Below are positions 9,068 through 18,348 of a stretch of 64,000 bases of DNA, piece after piece. The notes beneath the pieces were generated by a model that did not search any database, was not told where the DNA came from, and worked only from the letters and a program-made list of their open reading frames with translations. The translations under genes and the position numbers were made by a program. The stretch's first letter is position 1; each line of letters opens with the position of its first letter. This DNA comes from Burkholderia puraquae (lineage in GTDB: Bacteria > Pseudomonadota > Gammaproteobacteria > Burkholderiales > Burkholderiaceae), in NCBI RefSeq assembly GCF_002099195.1, contig NZ_NBYX01000009.1:186001-250000 (forward strand), written 5' to 3'.

Positions 9068-9099
9068 CATAAGATCACTTAAAAAATCAGTGTGTGACC

Positions 9100-9219
9100 A
9101 TGGATTTGCTTCTGATAGCTGCGGGGTTCAGCCTGATCGGAATCGGCGTACTGGTAGCGTTTGCCCGTCACGTCGATCCGTTGTCCGGCCGTTTCACCGG
9201 ACGTCTGCGCAAGCGCTGA
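9100..9219 (+). CDS. Possible 39-residue membrane peptide
   Basis: An ATG at 9100 opens a frame reading MDLLLIAAGFSLIGIGVLVA, followed by an arginine-rich tail ending TGRLRKR. This is one membrane helix with a positively charged cytoplasmic end, reminiscent in layout of KdpF-type peptides, but there is no kdp operon here. No clear ribosome-binding site is visible, so translation is uncertain. Confidence 0.4.
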   Translation: MDLLLIAAGFSLIGIGVLVAFARHVDPLSGRFTGRLRKR

Positions 9220-9290
9220 CACCACCTTTCCCGATTTTCACCGCGACGGCACGCGATGCGCGCCGGCATCGCGTGTCGTCCATCGATGGC

Positions 9291-9992
9291 TCAGCGCGCC
9301 GGCAAGTAGCGTGACGGGTCGATCGATCGGCCGCCGTAGCGCAGCTCGAAATGCAGCGCGACGCGGTCGGCGTCGCTGTTGCCCATCTCGGCGATCGACT
9401 GCCCCTGCGTGACCGACTGGCCTTCCTTCACCAGCAGTGCGCGGTTGTGCGCGTAGGCGGTCAGGTAATCGGCGTTGTGCTTGAGGATGATCAGGTTGCC
9501 GTAGCCGCGCAGCCCGTTACCCGCATAGACCACCACACCCGGCGCAGCCGCGACCACCGGCGTGCCCGGCGCGTTCGCGATGTCGATACCCTTCGATTTC
9601 GAGCCGTCGAACGTGCGGACCACGTTGCCGGCTGCCGGCCAGATCAGTGCGATGCTCGTGGCCGGCTTGACAGCCGATTCAACCGGTGAGGAAGGCGCGG
9701 GGCGGGCCCGGCCGGCACTGCCGGTGCCGGTGGTCGACGGCGTCGATGCGGTGGTCGTGCCGGGCGGCGGCGCGACGCGCAGCACCTGGCCGACTTCGAT
9801 CGCATCGGGGTTCGTCATCTGGTTCCAGCGCACGACGTTCGATACCGACGTGCGGTTGTCGCGCGCGATCTTGTAGAGCGTGTCGCCGCGCTCGACGCGA
9901 TAGAACCCGGGGCCGACAGGCGCGGAGCCGCACGCGACGAGCAGGGCGGCGCAGGCGGCTGCGAAGAGTCGCTTCGTTGTTGTTCCGAACAT
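9291..9992 (-). CDS. LysM/LytM-domain lipoprotein, NlpD-like amidase activator
   Basis: A 233-residue protein from the ATG at 9992. It has a lipoprotein signal (LLVAC), a LysM peptidoglycan-binding domain (YRVERGDTLYKIARDN, residues about 31-75), a proline/serine/threonine linker, and a C-terminal M23/LytM domain. The LytM domain lacks the usual zinc ligands: the first histidine position reads SKSKGIDIAN, and the HxH is replaced by LHFELRY. This degeneracy is typical of NlpD/EnvC-type proteins, which do not cut peptidoglycan but activate N-acetylmuramoyl-L-alanine amidases at the division site. It is not next to rpoS, unlike canonical nlpD, so it may be one of several paralogues. Confidence 0.85.
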   Translation of the reverse strand: MFGTTTKRLFAAACAALLVACGSAPVGPGFYRVERGDTLYKIARDNRTSVSNVVRWNQMTNPDAIEVGQVLRVAPPPGTTTASTPSTTGTGSAGRARPAPSSPVESAVKPATSIALIWPAAGNVVRTFDGSKSKGIDIANAPGTPVVAAAPGVVVYAGNGLRGYGNLIILKHNADYLTAYAHNRALLVKEGQSVTQGQSIAEMGNSDADRVALHFELRYGGRSIDPSRYLPAR

Positions 9993-10143
9993 TGAACCTC
10001 GCAAAACCCTGCCGCTCGTGACGCGGCAGGCAACACAAAACGTCCGATTTTAACGGGTTCGACCCGCGCACCGCAGTTTGGGCCGTTGCAGGGGCCGTCG
10101 CGCGCCGGTTCGGCGCGTTGCGAATGGCGTATCAGCTGGTGTA

Positions 10144-11055
10144 TCAGTCGGCGAGCGGAAGGACACGAATCCGCAGCGTGGCGGTTTCGGTCGCCCCCGG
10201 CGCGAGCATGCGCAGCCCGAGGCCGTTGTGGATCGCATCGGGCAGGCCGAGCCACGGTTCGACGCAGTAAAAGTCCGAATCCGGCTTTTCGGTCCACGTC
10301 GTGACCGCGTACCACGGGATCGAGCCCGGCACGTCGAGCGCGATCTCGATCGTGCGGCGGCGGCCCGGCATCACGATGCGCACCGGGGTGGCCGGCACGC
10401 CGTCGAGGCAGTGGAAGCGGTCGAGGATGTCCGCGTTGTCGAGCTGATAACGGGCTTCGCCCGGTTCGGGCGTGCTGATCGAACCGTCCGCCTGCTGTGC
10501 GCAACGATGCGTCGGCGGCAGTTCGAGCGTGGTTTCGGCGCGTTCGCCGTGCGGCAGCGCGAAATAGAAATGGTGGCCGGCGTAATAGGGTAGCGGCGTG
10601 TCGCCGCGATTGGTCGTCGTCAGTGCGACGTCGAGCGTATGCGAGTCGGCCAGCCGGTAGGACGTTTCGAACCGGAAATCGAACGGGTAGCTCGCCCGTA
10701 GCGCGTCGGTCGCGTCGAGCGTCATCGACAACGCGGTGCCATCGGCCGACGGTTGCGCGGCGAACGGCAGGTCGCGCGCGAAGCCGTGCATCGGCAGGTC
10801 GCGCACCACGCCGGCGGCATCGCGCCAGCGGCCGAGTTCGCCGTCGACGCGGTGACGGCCGAGGAACGGGAACAGCAGCGGGTTGCCGCCGCGCACGCGC
10901 GCGAGGTTGCTCCAGTCAGCCGTGTCCGGCCAGAAGATCACCGGTTCGCCGTCGACATGCCATGACAGCAGGCGGCCGCCGAATTGCGGAGCGACCCGGA
11001 CGAGCGACGGACCGGCGTGAAGTTCGTGAATGTCGTGTTGCTGGAAGATCGGCAT
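10144..11055 (-). CDS. Aldose 1-epimerase family protein
   Basis: A 303-residue protein of the galactose mutarotase superfamily. It has the expected beta-sandwich pattern with LLFPFLGRHRVDGE near residue 60, the catalytic-histidine segment PMHGFARDLPF near residue 90, and YYAGHHFYFALP near 165. These enzymes interconvert alpha and beta anomers of hexoses; this branch also includes YeaD-like hexose-6-phosphate epimerases and uncharacterised members. It is monocistronic. The substrate cannot be assigned. Confidence 0.85.
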   Translation of the reverse strand: MPIFQQHDIHELHAGPSLVRVAPQFGGRLLSWHVDGEPVIFWPDTADWSNLARVRGGNPLLFPFLGRHRVDGELGRWRDAAGVVRDLPMHGFARDLPFAAQPSADGTALSMTLDATDALRASYPFDFRFETSYRLADSHTLDVALTTTNRGDTPLPYYAGHHFYFALPHGERAETTLELPPTHRCAQQADGSISTPEPGEARYQLDNADILDRFHCLDGVPATPVRIVMPGRRRTIEIALDVPGSIPWYAVTTWTEKPDSDFYCVEPWLGLPDAIHNGLGLRMLAPGATETATLRIRVLPLAD

Positions 11056-11225
11056 GGCGAATCGGGTTGGGCGGGTGGACGGGAACGGCGCGCTCCATTA
11101 TCGGGCCGCGGCGGCTCGGGGAAAACCCTTCTCGGGAAATCGCGAGTTTTTAAGACTGTCAACGGTCGGGATAATGCCTCTAAACCGGTGAAGTTGCCGG
11201 GTCATGACACTTCGTGGAGGGGGCC

Positions 11226-11312
11226 ATGGATCTGGCAATGGCAATGGGTATCGCACTGTTCGGCATGTTCACCGGCAGCACGGTATTATTTTTCTATCAG
11301 CTCGGCCGCTGA
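11226..11312 (+). CDS. 28-residue membrane peptide
   Basis: A short frame from the ATG at 11226 reads MDLAMAMGIALFGMFTGS and ends FFYQLGR. It is preceded by a strong ribosome-binding site (GTGGAGGGGGCC) and followed 25 bases later by a clean terminator, so it looks like a complete tiny transcription unit. It is predicted to be one transmembrane helix. Function unknown. Confidence 0.6.
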   Translation: MDLAMAMGIALFGMFTGSTVLFFYQLGR

Positions 11313-11337
11313 CGGCAATTCCTGCCGAAATCGAAAG

Positions 11338-11364
11338 GCCCGCCATGCAAATGGCGGGCTTTTT
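11338..11364 (+). terminator. Rho-independent terminator
   Basis: A 9-bp stem (GCCCGCCAT with ATGGCGGGC) closes a GCAA tetraloop and is followed by TTTTT. It ends the small ORF at 11226. Confidence 0.85.
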
Positions 11365-11533
11365 GCTTTCTGAGTGCTTACAAATTGCAAGCATTTGTGT
11401 GCATTGCCGCAATATCCAGCCAAATGCCTTGGCGCAGTAATCCGGGCTCGGCATAATCGGGACGCGTTTTTTCGGACGCGCATCGCGTCGTCCGCTTTTC
11501 TTCCCGCTCAATCTTCACTAAAAGGACCGACGC

Positions 11534-12364
11534 GTGAGTCTCTGGTTTCTGGTATTCCTGAGCGTCCTGCAGGGCGTCACCGAACTCTTTCCGGTCAGCA
11601 GCCTTGGCCATACGCTGCTCGTGCCGGCGCTGTTCGGCATGCACATCGACAAGCACGCACCACAACTGCTGCCGTTCCTCGTCGCGCTGCACCTCGGCAC
11701 CGCGCTGGCGCTGCTGTGGTATTTCCGCGCGCGCTGGATCGCGCTGATCGGCGGTTTCTTCGCGCAGCTCGGCGGCCGCAAGAACGACGACGGGCACCTG
11801 ATGTGGGCGCTGATCATCGGTACGATTCCGACCGGCATCGTCGGGCTGCTCCTCGAGAAGCGCATCGAGCGCGTGTTCCACGACCTGCGGATCGTCGCGA
11901 TCGCGTTGATCGTGAACGGCGTGCTGCTGTGGCTCGGCGATCGTATTCAGCGCAGCCGTGCGCATCAGGCGCCGGAGAAGATGACGTTCAAGCAGGCGTT
12001 CTTCGTGGGTCTCGCGCAGATCGGCGCGCTGATTCCGGGCTTCTCGCGCAGCGGGCTGACGATGATCGCCGGCAATGCAGCGGGGCTGACGGCGGAGAAG
12101 GCCGCGGAATTCTCGTTCCTGCTCGGTACGCCGATCATCTTTGCGGCGGGTGTGCTCGAACTGCCGAAGCTGTTCCATGCGCGCGACCAGCTCGCCGATG
12201 CGCTGCTCGGCGGCGTGCTGACGGCGATCGCCGCGTACCTGAGCGTGCGATTCCTGATGCGCTATTTCGAAGGGCGCGGCCGGCTGGCTTCGTTCGGCGT
12301 GTATTGCGTGATCGCCGGCGTGTTCTGCCTCGGCTGGTTCATGCTGCATCCGCAGCCGGTTTGA
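11534..12364 (+). CDS. uppP: Undecaprenyl-diphosphatase UppP/BacA
   Basis: A 276-residue integral membrane protein that dephosphorylates undecaprenyl diphosphate to recycle the lipid carrier of peptidoglycan and polysaccharide synthesis; overexpression gives bacitracin resistance. It shows both family signatures: the glutamate-rich segment [14 protein letters not shown] at the N-terminus and [14 protein letters not shown] at about residue 162. The start is a GTG at 11534. The substitution FPVSSLGH for the more common FLPISSTGH places it in the UppP2-like branch seen in Burkholderia. It stands alone upstream of tRNA-Arg. Confidence 0.93.
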   Translation: MSLWFLVFLSVLQGVTELFPVSSLGHTLLVPALFGMHIDKHAPQLLPFLVALHLGTALALLWYFRARWIALIGGFFAQLGGRKNDDGHLMWALIIGTIPTGIVGLLLEKRIERVFHDLRIVAIALIVNGVLLWLGDRIQRSRAHQAPEKMTFKQAFFVGLAQIGALIPGFSRSGLTMIAGNAAGLTAEKAAEFSFLLGTPIIFAAGVLELPKLFHARDQLADALLGGVLTAIAAYLSVRFLMRYFEGRGRLASFGVYCVIAGVFCLGWFMLHPQPV

Positions 12365-12529
12365 TGCGAAGGCCGGTCTCGCGTGATGTGACGCCATGAT
12401 CGGGTATAATTTAGGGCTCGGCTTCATGCCGGGCCCGTTTTGTTTCGGGGCTTCGAGTTGGGTGGTTCTGCTGTCGATCGAAGCCTTGTGTCAAATGCGG
12501 CCCGTGTTGGCCGTGTCATTTCTCCCCGA

Positions 12530-12606
12530 CCGCCCTTAGCTCAGTTGGATAGAGCAACGGCCTTCTAAGCCGTAGGTCACACGTTCGAATCGTGTAGGGC
12601 GGGCCA
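12530..12606 (+). tRNA. tRNA-Arg (anticodon TCT)
   Basis: A 77-base cloverleaf with acceptor stem CCGCCCT/AGGGCGG, discriminator G and encoded CCA. The anticodon arm is ACGGC-CTTCTAA-GCCGT with anticodon TCT. The DNA directly downstream is lower in GC and full of orphan or broken genes, so this tRNA is a plausible island attachment site. I found no second copy of its 3' end near 15.3 kb. Confidence 0.97.
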
Positions 12607-12806
12607 GTGAAATCAAGCACTTATCTCCGCTTCCTCTCTGTCTCAGCCATCAATCCTTCGTCCATGTAACCATGGTGTAACCGGATTTGGTCAATTCATC
12701 ACGACGCTGTTGGTGTCTCGGTCGCATCGCCATCCGATGTCACATTGCCCGTCACCTCATCAACTCCGATAATGCTTTCGACTAATAGAAAGAAACGGGG
12801 GCAGAC

Positions 12807-13355
12807 GTGAGCAGCAACGATAGCGGAAGCGGTGCCTTGGGCGTTATTGTCATTGCGGCCGCGGTCGCATGGGGAGCGAGTAAGGGCTGGTTCTACCAGA
12901 CGGGGCAGGAATGGTTTGATACCTGTTGGGCGTCAATCAACACAAAAGCTCCGACGACGGCGGCAGAGGCAACGGCATGGGCGCAGTGCGAACCGCAGAC
13001 CAAGAAAGCCTTGTTTGATGCCGGATATGCATTCGGCGGGAATCCGCAATATGCCGCGACGCCAGAGTTGAAGGCTCTGGAGGCTTCGTGTCCAAGCAAT
13101 TGGACAGATATTCCACTGTCCGGTGTGCATGTGCTGGCTATTGACCTGTTACAAAAGGACGGCGGGCCACAGTGGCTCGATAAATTCTTGCCCCCTGACC
13201 GGATGATTGTACGGACGTTCGATAAGCGCTGGCCCAACTGCAACACGGTGCGAGCTTCCAACGGATTTCCGAAGATTGTCCAGAAGGGAGACGGGTTCGA
13301 CTGGGCCGCCCCATGCCAGCCTTGCGAGGCAGAAAAGTCCAGCATGGGCAAATAG
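12807..13355 (+). CDS. Orphan exported or membrane-anchored protein
   Basis: A 182-residue protein starting at a GTG (12807) with GGGGGCAGAC upstream. Residues about 10-25 form a hydrophobic segment (GALGVIVIAAAVAWGASKGW), probably an uncleaved membrane anchor. The remainder is cysteine-containing (DTCWAS, WAQCEP, ASCPSNW, NCNTV, CQPCE), which suggests a disulfide-stabilised periplasmic domain. I do not recognise a family. Base use is less GC-rich than in flanking genes, fitting island DNA. Confidence 0.65.
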   Translation: MSSNDSGSGALGVIVIAAAVAWGASKGWFYQTGQEWFDTCWASINTKAPTTAAEATAWAQCEPQTKKALFDAGYAFGGNPQYAATPELKALEASCPSNWTDIPLSGVHVLAIDLLQKDGGPQWLDKFLPPDRMIVRTFDKRWPNCNTVRASNGFPKIVQKGDGFDWAAPCQPCEAEKSSMGK

Positions 13356-13505
13356 GCATATAACGTTCCCGCGTTTCTCGGTGGCATGCGGAAACGTCGG
13401 AGAGCTTGGCACCCCTGCATGACTCTTCTCTAACGTCGGAGAGGCTGGTGAGGCTAGGGGGGCAGCGCCTCTTGCATAGCGATACGCCGCGGTACCTTGA
13501 TGCCG

Positions 13506-13880
13506 TCACTTGCAGACCGCACGTTCAACTACTTGCGCAATGGTGTCCGGGGTTATATCAGATGTGCCAGTGGTGGGCGCAGTGACAACGATTCGACCGA
13601 GTTTATCGTAGTACGAAATCGATGCTGCTGACCACGTGTCATTGGCGCAGTTGATATGCCACTTGGCCACAATTGAGATGTAGGGCTTCCCGGACAAGGT
13701 CTTCTGAGTCTTCTTGTAGTCTTGTTTGGTCCAGAAGTCGCGGTTATCGCCGCTCGCCTTGTAAGTCTCTGAGTCGACGCCCATCGTATATTCGTTTTCA
13801 TTTACGACGGGAACCCAACTTGAGGCGGACGCTGCTGTCGTGATACCGGCAAGCGTAATGCAAATCAATGCGCGCTTCAT
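13506..13880 (-). CDS. Surface-adhesin E-like small exported protein
   Basis: A 124-residue protein with a cleavable signal peptide (MKRALICITLAGITTAASAS). The mature part follows the pattern of the small 'surface-adhesin protein E' family: SWVPVVNENEYTMGVDSETY, then DFWTKQDYKKTQ, then GKPYISIVAKWHINCANDTW with a cysteine pairing with the C-terminal AVCK. Such proteins are common as accessory secreted proteins; an adhesin role is known only for the Haemophilus namesake. Family assignment is from memory of the pattern. Confidence 0.65.
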   Translation of the reverse strand: MKRALICITLAGITTAASASSWVPVVNENEYTMGVDSETYKASGDNRDFWTKQDYKKTQKTLSGKPYISIVAKWHINCANDTWSAASISYYDKLGRIVVTAPTTGTSDITPDTIAQVVERAVCK

Positions 13881-14177
13881 CTTTTCCCCCGACTGTCTTC
13901 ATGTTTTCTAGTGCGACAATCATACCGAGTCCACGGTTCGTCAGTACATATCTGTGGCGTTTTCGATATGCCGCCGCCGGGGTAACAAACCGCTAAACAG
14001 GTTGGTGCCGCGCTGAGGGCGTTCGCGAAGTTGGGGGCTATAAAACCGTCGAGCAGTCCAGGGGATGGTTCGCTGTTATTTCGCTGTTACCAGCCAAACG
14101 GGGAAATGCGCCGTCTGTTTTCTGTCTGTTACCAGACGGCGCGCGGTACTTCCCTTTGCTGCGTTAGCGGCCACCGG

Positions 14178-14588
14178 TCACATGTGCATGTACGGCTGCG
14201 TCGACTGCATCGGCGGAGCTTGGACGGCAGGGCGCCCGAATCCGAACGGAGCGACCGGCGCGGGCGCTGGCCCTGCTTGTTGCCGATTATGAGACGTGGC
14301 GATGAGACCCAGACCAGCCAGACCAGCTGCACCGAGCATCCAGGGCGCCGCATTGAAACCGCCCATCGTTGCGCCGCCAATCGGAGCCGCCCCATTCACC
14401 GCTCCCGAGATGCCGCCGCCGAGCGCGCCGCTTTGTGTTGCACTCATCCCGCCACCAGGAAGGAAACCGCCGAACAGCCCCGCGGGCGCGAAACCGAGTG
14501 CGCCTCCGAGATTGCCGCTCATTCCCGAGTTGAGCCCCGAGCCGTTCGCCGTCACGCTTCCCGTCAGACCCGTATCGCCTGCCGGGCA
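14178..14588 (-). pseudogene. Glycine-rich fragment, possible phage or island protein C-terminus
   Basis: The reverse frame directly follows a stop codon and has no good start, so it looks like the C-terminal part of a longer protein. It is very glycine- and alanine-rich (GGALGFAPAGLFGGFLPGG, then GALGGGISGAVNGAAP), with a hydrophobic segment around APWMLGAAGLAGLGLIA and a proline/methionine tail. The composition resembles virion-internal or membrane-active phage proteins, but no specific match can be claimed. It may be non-coding. Confidence 0.35.
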
Positions 14589-14596
14589 CAACTACT

Positions 14597-14815
14597 TTAC
14601 AGTTTGATCCGCCGCTTGGGCGCAAGGATTTCCCCCAATCTTGCAACGCTGATGCCCTCGCGCTCTTCTTCGCAGACTCTGCACTCGTTTAAGGTTCCCT
14701 CACGATGGACCATCTCGCGAAGGTAAGTATCTTCGACGCATGCGTAACAGATGTGGTCAGGCAAGGTGGTTACTACGAGCGCGGACCAATTCGCATCGGA
14801 TAACCCCGTGTACAT
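14597..14815 (-). pseudogene. HEPN/RES N-terminal zinc-ribbon fragment
   Basis: The reverse frame contains DHICYACVEDTYLREMV, then NECRVCEEEREGISVARLGEIL. The two CxxC pairs with the intervening acidic and hydrophobic pattern match the small N-terminal domain found in front of HEPN-RES toxin-like proteins. The frame ends about 14 residues after the domain, so the HEPN and RES parts are missing and this is a truncated remnant. It overlaps a forward-strand ORF by about 65 bases; both cannot be fully right. The start (ATG at 14815, or a TTG nearer the domain) is uncertain. Confidence 0.4.
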
Positions 14816-15074
14816 CCTCAGCGTCGACCACCTAGACCGTCTCATTGAAGCAGTGCGTCGAGGGCAGTGCCGATTCGCATCCTTCTTCGAAGACTACTCG
14901 CGGAGGCGACGCGAGCCCGAAAGACGCCTTTTGTTGCTTTCGGAACTCTTGAACGAGAAGCCGTATCTGGGCCCCGAACTGCCAGCGCGCCTCTTTGAAA
15001 TCTACGAGCCGTTTTACGAGAAATTGGCGGAGCGGGCCCGGCCGGAGCAAAGGTCGTCGCCCTTTGACGGGTAG
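14751..15074 (+). CDS. Orphan hypothetical protein, possibly a C-terminal fragment
   Basis: A 107-residue frame with protein-like composition: NPVYILSVDHLDRLIEAVRRG followed by FASFFEDYSRRRREP and a leucine-rich amphipathic stretch ELLNEKPYLGPELPARLF. It is mostly helical, charged and soluble. No good ribosome-binding site precedes the ATG, and a stop in the same frame lies just upstream, so it may be the tail of a broken gene. Family unknown. Confidence 0.4.
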   Translation: MWSGKVVTTSADQFASDNPVYILSVDHLDRLIEAVRRGQCRFASFFEDYSRRRREPERRLLLLSELLNEKPYLGPELPARLFEIYEPFYEKLAERARPEQRSSPFDG

Positions 15075-15198
15075 GTGACGGGCATTGGGGGTTGAAAGGC
15101 CGAAGGGGGCAGCTCAGGCCGACAACGAGGCCGAGAACGTCCGCTTAGTGGGGCGTCGCTCCTGTGGAATTTGTGAAATCTGCAAGACAATCGCAAAA

Positions 15199-15230
15199 AA
15201 GTGGCGCCGAAAAAAGCTCCGGCGCCACTT
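15199..15230 (-). terminator. Hairpin downstream of glmS
   Basis: An 11-bp stem (AAGTGGCGCCG with CGGCGCCACTT) closes a 10-base loop. Read leftward it is followed by a run of T, so it can end leftward transcripts such as glmS, whose stop is about 130 bases away. Confidence 0.6.
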
Positions 15231-15362
15231 TGACAACAGTTTCAGTTACGCCTTGTTAGGAGAGGCTTGGCGGCACAAAAGGCCGTCGTAACCAAACCTG
15301 AATCGGGTGTCCGTAACCGAAATTAATGCACCTCACCAATCCGTCCCGGTTACCCAACCCCC

Positions 15363-17180
15363 TCACTCAACCGTCACCGATTTCGCCAGATTCCTCGGCT
15401 TGTCGATATCCGCCCCACGCAAACACGCCGCGTGATAGGCGAGCAACTGCAACGGCACGACATGCAGGATCGGCGACAGCAGCCCGTAGTAATCCGGCAT
15501 CCGCAGCACCGACACGCCTTCGCTGCTGTCGATCCGTGTATCGGCGTCGGCGAACACGTAAAGCTGGCCCCCACGCGCCCGCACTTCCTGCATGTTCGAC
15601 TTCAGCTTTTCGAGCAGCGAGTCGTTCGGCGCGATCGTCGCGACGGGCATCGTGTGGGTTACGAGCGCGAGCGGCCCGTGCTTCAGCTCGCCCGCGGGAT
15701 ACGCCTCCGCGTGGATATACGAAATCTCCTTCAGCTTCAGCGCACCTTCGAGCGCGATCGGGTAGTGCAGCCCGCGCCCGAGAAACAGCGCATTCTCGTG
15801 CTGCGAGAATTCCGCCGCCCAGCGCTCGATCTGCGGCTCGAGCCCGAGCACATCCTCGAGCGCGCTGGGCAGCCGCCGCAACTGCATCGTGTAGCGCGCG
15901 AGCTGCGCATCGTCGACATAGCCGCGCAGCCGCCCGAGCGTGACGGCGAGAATGAACAGCGCGACGAGCTGCGTCGTGAACGCCTTGGTCGACGCGACGC
16001 CGATTTCCGGGCCGGCCCGCGTCAGGAAGCGCAGGCCGGTCTGCCGCATCATCGCGCTGGTCGGCACGTTGCAGATCGCCAGCGTGTCGATGTGGCCGAG
16101 CGCCTGTGCGTACTTGAGCGCGGCGAGCGTATCAGCGGTCTCGCCGGATTGCGATACGCTCACCACCAGCGTATTCGGCATCGCGAGCGCGTCGCTGTAA
16201 CGGTATTCGCTCGCGATCTCGACCTGCGCGGGCACGCGCGCGATCGTTTCGAGCCAGCGGCGCGCGGTCAGGCCGGAATAGTGACTCGTGCCGCACGCGA
16301 GAATCAGCACGTTGTCGATCTGTTCGAACGCCCGCGCAGCGTCGGGGCCGAATACGGCCGGATCGAACAGCCCCGCATCCGGGATGGTCGCCGCCACCGC
16401 CTGCGGTTGCTCGAAAATCTCCTTCTGCATGAAATGCCGGTACGGCCCGAGTTCGACCGCCGCCTGCGCGGAGGAAATGGTTTGCACCGCGCGCTCGACC
16501 GGTGCGCCGCCGTGATCGAGCACGCGCACGCCGCCCGGCGTCAACTCGACGATGTCGCCTTCCTCGAGAAAGATGAAGCGGTCGGTGATGCCGGCGAGCG
16601 CGAGCGCGTCGGACGCGAGAAAGCATTCGCCGTCCTTCACGCCGACGACGAGCGGCGAGCCGACCCGCGCGCCGATCAGCCGCTGCGGCTCGTGCTTGCT
16701 GAACACGGCGATCGCGTAGGCGCCGTGCAGCTGAGACGTCGCCGCGCGCACGGCGGCGAGCAGGTCGCCGCGATACACGCTGTGGATCAGGTGCGCGACG
16801 ACTTCGGTGTCGGTCTGGCCATCGAACTCGTAGTGCTCGTCTGAAAGTTGCTTGCGCAACGTTTCGTGATTCTCGATGATGCCGTTGTGCACGAGCGCGA
16901 TTTCGTCTCGCGAGAAGATCGGATGCGCGTTGCAGGTTGCCGGCGCGCCGTGCGTTGCCCAGCGCGTGTGCGCGATGCCGGTACTGCCGGCGAGGCCGGC
17001 GGTGCGCACGTGCGCGTCGAGATCGGCGACGCGCGACACGCTGCGTTCGCGGCGCGCCTGGCCGTCGACGACCGTCGCCACGCCGCATGAATCGTAGCCG
17101 CGATATTCGAGGCGACGCAAACCTTCAATCAGAATCGGGACGATGTCCCGTTGCGCGACCGCGCCGACGATGCCACACAT
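15363..17180 (-). CDS. glmS: Glucosamine-6-phosphate synthase (isomerizing)
   Basis: A 605-residue enzyme that makes glucosamine-6-phosphate from fructose-6-phosphate and glutamine, the entry step to UDP-GlcNAc. The N-terminal glutaminase has catalytic Cys2 (MCGIVGAV) with [10 protein letters not shown] around residue 71. Two SIS sugar-isomerase domains follow (CGTSHYSG near 297 and [14 protein letters not shown] near 480). The C-terminus [11 protein letters not shown] is canonical. No glmS ribozyme is expected in this phylum, and none is seen. A gene for an exported helical protein precedes it on the same strand with a 46-base gap. Confidence 0.97.
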   Translation of the reverse strand: MCGIVGAVAQRDIVPILIEGLRRLEYRGYDSCGVATVVDGQARRERSVSRVADLDAHVRTAGLAGSTGIAHTRWATHGAPATCNAHPIFSRDEIALVHNGIIENHETLRKQLSDEHYEFDGQTDTEVVAHLIHSVYRGDLLAAVRAATSQLHGAYAIAVFSKHEPQRLIGARVGSPLVVGVKDGECFLASDALALAGITDRFIFLEEGDIVELTPGGVRVLDHGGAPVERAVQTISSAQAAVELGPYRHFMQKEIFEQPQAVAATIPDAGLFDPAVFGPDAARAFEQIDNVLILACGTSHYSGLTARRWLETIARVPAQVEIASEYRYSDALAMPNTLVVSVSQSGETADTLAALKYAQALGHIDTLAICNVPTSAMMRQTGLRFLTRAGPEIGVASTKAFTTQLVALFILAVTLGRLRGYVDDAQLARYTMQLRRLPSALEDVLGLEPQIERWAAEFSQHENALFLGRGLHYPIALEGALKLKEISYIHAEAYPAGELKHGPLALVTHTMPVATIAPNDSLLEKLKSNMQEVRARGGQLYVFADADTRIDSSEGVSVLRMPDYYGLLSPILHVVPLQLLAYHAACLRGADIDKPRNLAKSVTVE

Positions 17181-17226
17181 ACACGTCTCCCCCTTTCAGT
17201 GATCATGAACCGCGCGCACCGTTGCG

Positions 17227-18315
17227 TCAGTGCGATGCGGTTGTCGTTGCTGCCGCCGTCGTGAATCCGCATCGCGCGGGTACGACGGGGGCGGCCATCC
17301 GGTTTTCGAATGCCAGATAAAGCGATTCCTCCAGTACATTCCAGTGTGCGTCGTGCCGGTACGGCCCCGATCGTGCTTGCCAGCAGGCGAACGTGCCCCA
17401 GTCGTTCATCTTGAGCGCGACCAGCGCGATCAAGCTCCACGGGTAATCGGAGTCGGCGAGTTGATGCCAGCTCTTGCCGTACTTGCGCATCCACTGCGAA
17501 TAGATCGTCTCGTTCGATTGTTCGGGCACCTGAATACCTGACAAGAGCGGGAGAATCTGCGCGATCTTCGCCGGATAAAAGCTCGTATCGCTGACCTGCA
17601 GCGTGCTGGCGCGAAAGCCGGATGCGGTACCGCGCCAGAACACCTTCAGGATCGCGGATGCAAGCTGGTCGGCGCGCTGGGTCCACGGGCCCGCATGCGC
17701 GTAGTCGGCGCGCCGGATGTAGTACGCCGCGAGCGCCTGGAACGCACTGTGTACCTCGACGTTGTCCATCAGCAACGCGACGTGCAGCGACGACGAGATC
17801 TGATAGACGCCTGATGGCTTGTCGAGCAGCGTGTCCAGATGCATGCCGGCGCGGTTCAGGCTGAGTTCCCACGCGGCGGGCAAGCCGTCGGGCGGCGCGA
17901 AGCGGGCGAGCAATTCGATCCAGGTCGCCATCATCGCGTCGTCGGTCTCCGCTTCGGCACATGCGCGGTAGCGGCCGTTCTTCACGCAGTAGCGATCGAA
18001 GCCACCGTCCGGGCGCTGGTGCGGCAGCAACCAGGCGATCCACGCAAGTGCAGCCTGACGGGCATCGAGTTGTGCGTCGGACGCGGCGAGCAGCGCCTTC
18101 GCCGCGAAATATGGATCGATGCCGATGCCGTTCAGGCGCACGGTGATCGCACCGTCGGCGCGCTGGTATTGCCCGTTGAGCCGGAGTTCGGCGGCGCTCG
18201 CGTGCAGTGCGAAGCCGCACGCGGCGATACAGCAGGCGACGTGCCACAGGCGGCACAGCGCGACGGTGGCCGCTACGCGCGAACGTGCGGTCGGGCAAAG
18301 CGCGGGCCGGTTCAT
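17227..18315 (-). CDS. Exported protein with glycoside-hydrolase-like helical barrel features
   Basis: From the ATG at 18315, a 362-residue protein with a signal peptide ending near ALHASAAELRL. The body shows helix-pair repeats rich in tryptophan and aromatic residues (ALAWIAWLLPHQRPDGGFDRYC, quoted here as AWIAWLLPHQ and DGGFDRYC; then ATWIELLARFAPPDG and WSLIALVALKMNDWGTF), a layout similar to alpha/alpha barrel polysaccharide-active enzymes or terpene-cyclase-like folds. No catalytic residues can be assigned. It lies upstream of glmS and divergent from wecB, so a role in surface polysaccharide metabolism is possible but only inferred. Confidence 0.65.
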   Translation of the reverse strand: MNRPALCPTARSRVAATVALCRLWHVACCIAACGFALHASAAELRLNGQYQRADGAITVRLNGIGIDPYFAAKALLAASDAQLDARQAALAWIAWLLPHQRPDGGFDRYCVKNGRYRACAEAETDDAMMATWIELLARFAPPDGLPAAWELSLNRAGMHLDTLLDKPSGVYQISSSLHVALLMDNVEVHSAFQALAAYYIRRADYAHAGPWTQRADQLASAILKVFWRGTASGFRASTLQVSDTSFYPAKIAQILPLLSGIQVPEQSNETIYSQWMRKYGKSWHQLADSDYPWSLIALVALKMNDWGTFACWQARSGPYRHDAHWNVLEESLYLAFENRMAAPVVPARCGFTTAAATTTASH

Positions 18316-18348
18316 GATCTGGGGCTCCTGCGCGGCGGTCCGGTGCAA

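Larger units (their letters stand above)
12607..15300. other. Decayed genomic island adjacent to tRNA-Arg
   Basis: From the 3' end of tRNA-Arg to just before glmS the base composition drops and coding bias weakens. The stretch holds two intact orphan genes and several fragments in both orientations, none belonging to core metabolism. No integrase, relaxase or replication gene is visible, so the element is a remnant or was brought in by other means. The right boundary is set only by the start of normal high-GC coding in glmS and its terminator near 15.2 kb. Confidence 0.5.

Noticed and set aside
12607-15300. Intact prophage or integrative element
   Set aside because: There is no integrase, structural phage gene or direct repeat of the tRNA 3' end; only fragments remain.
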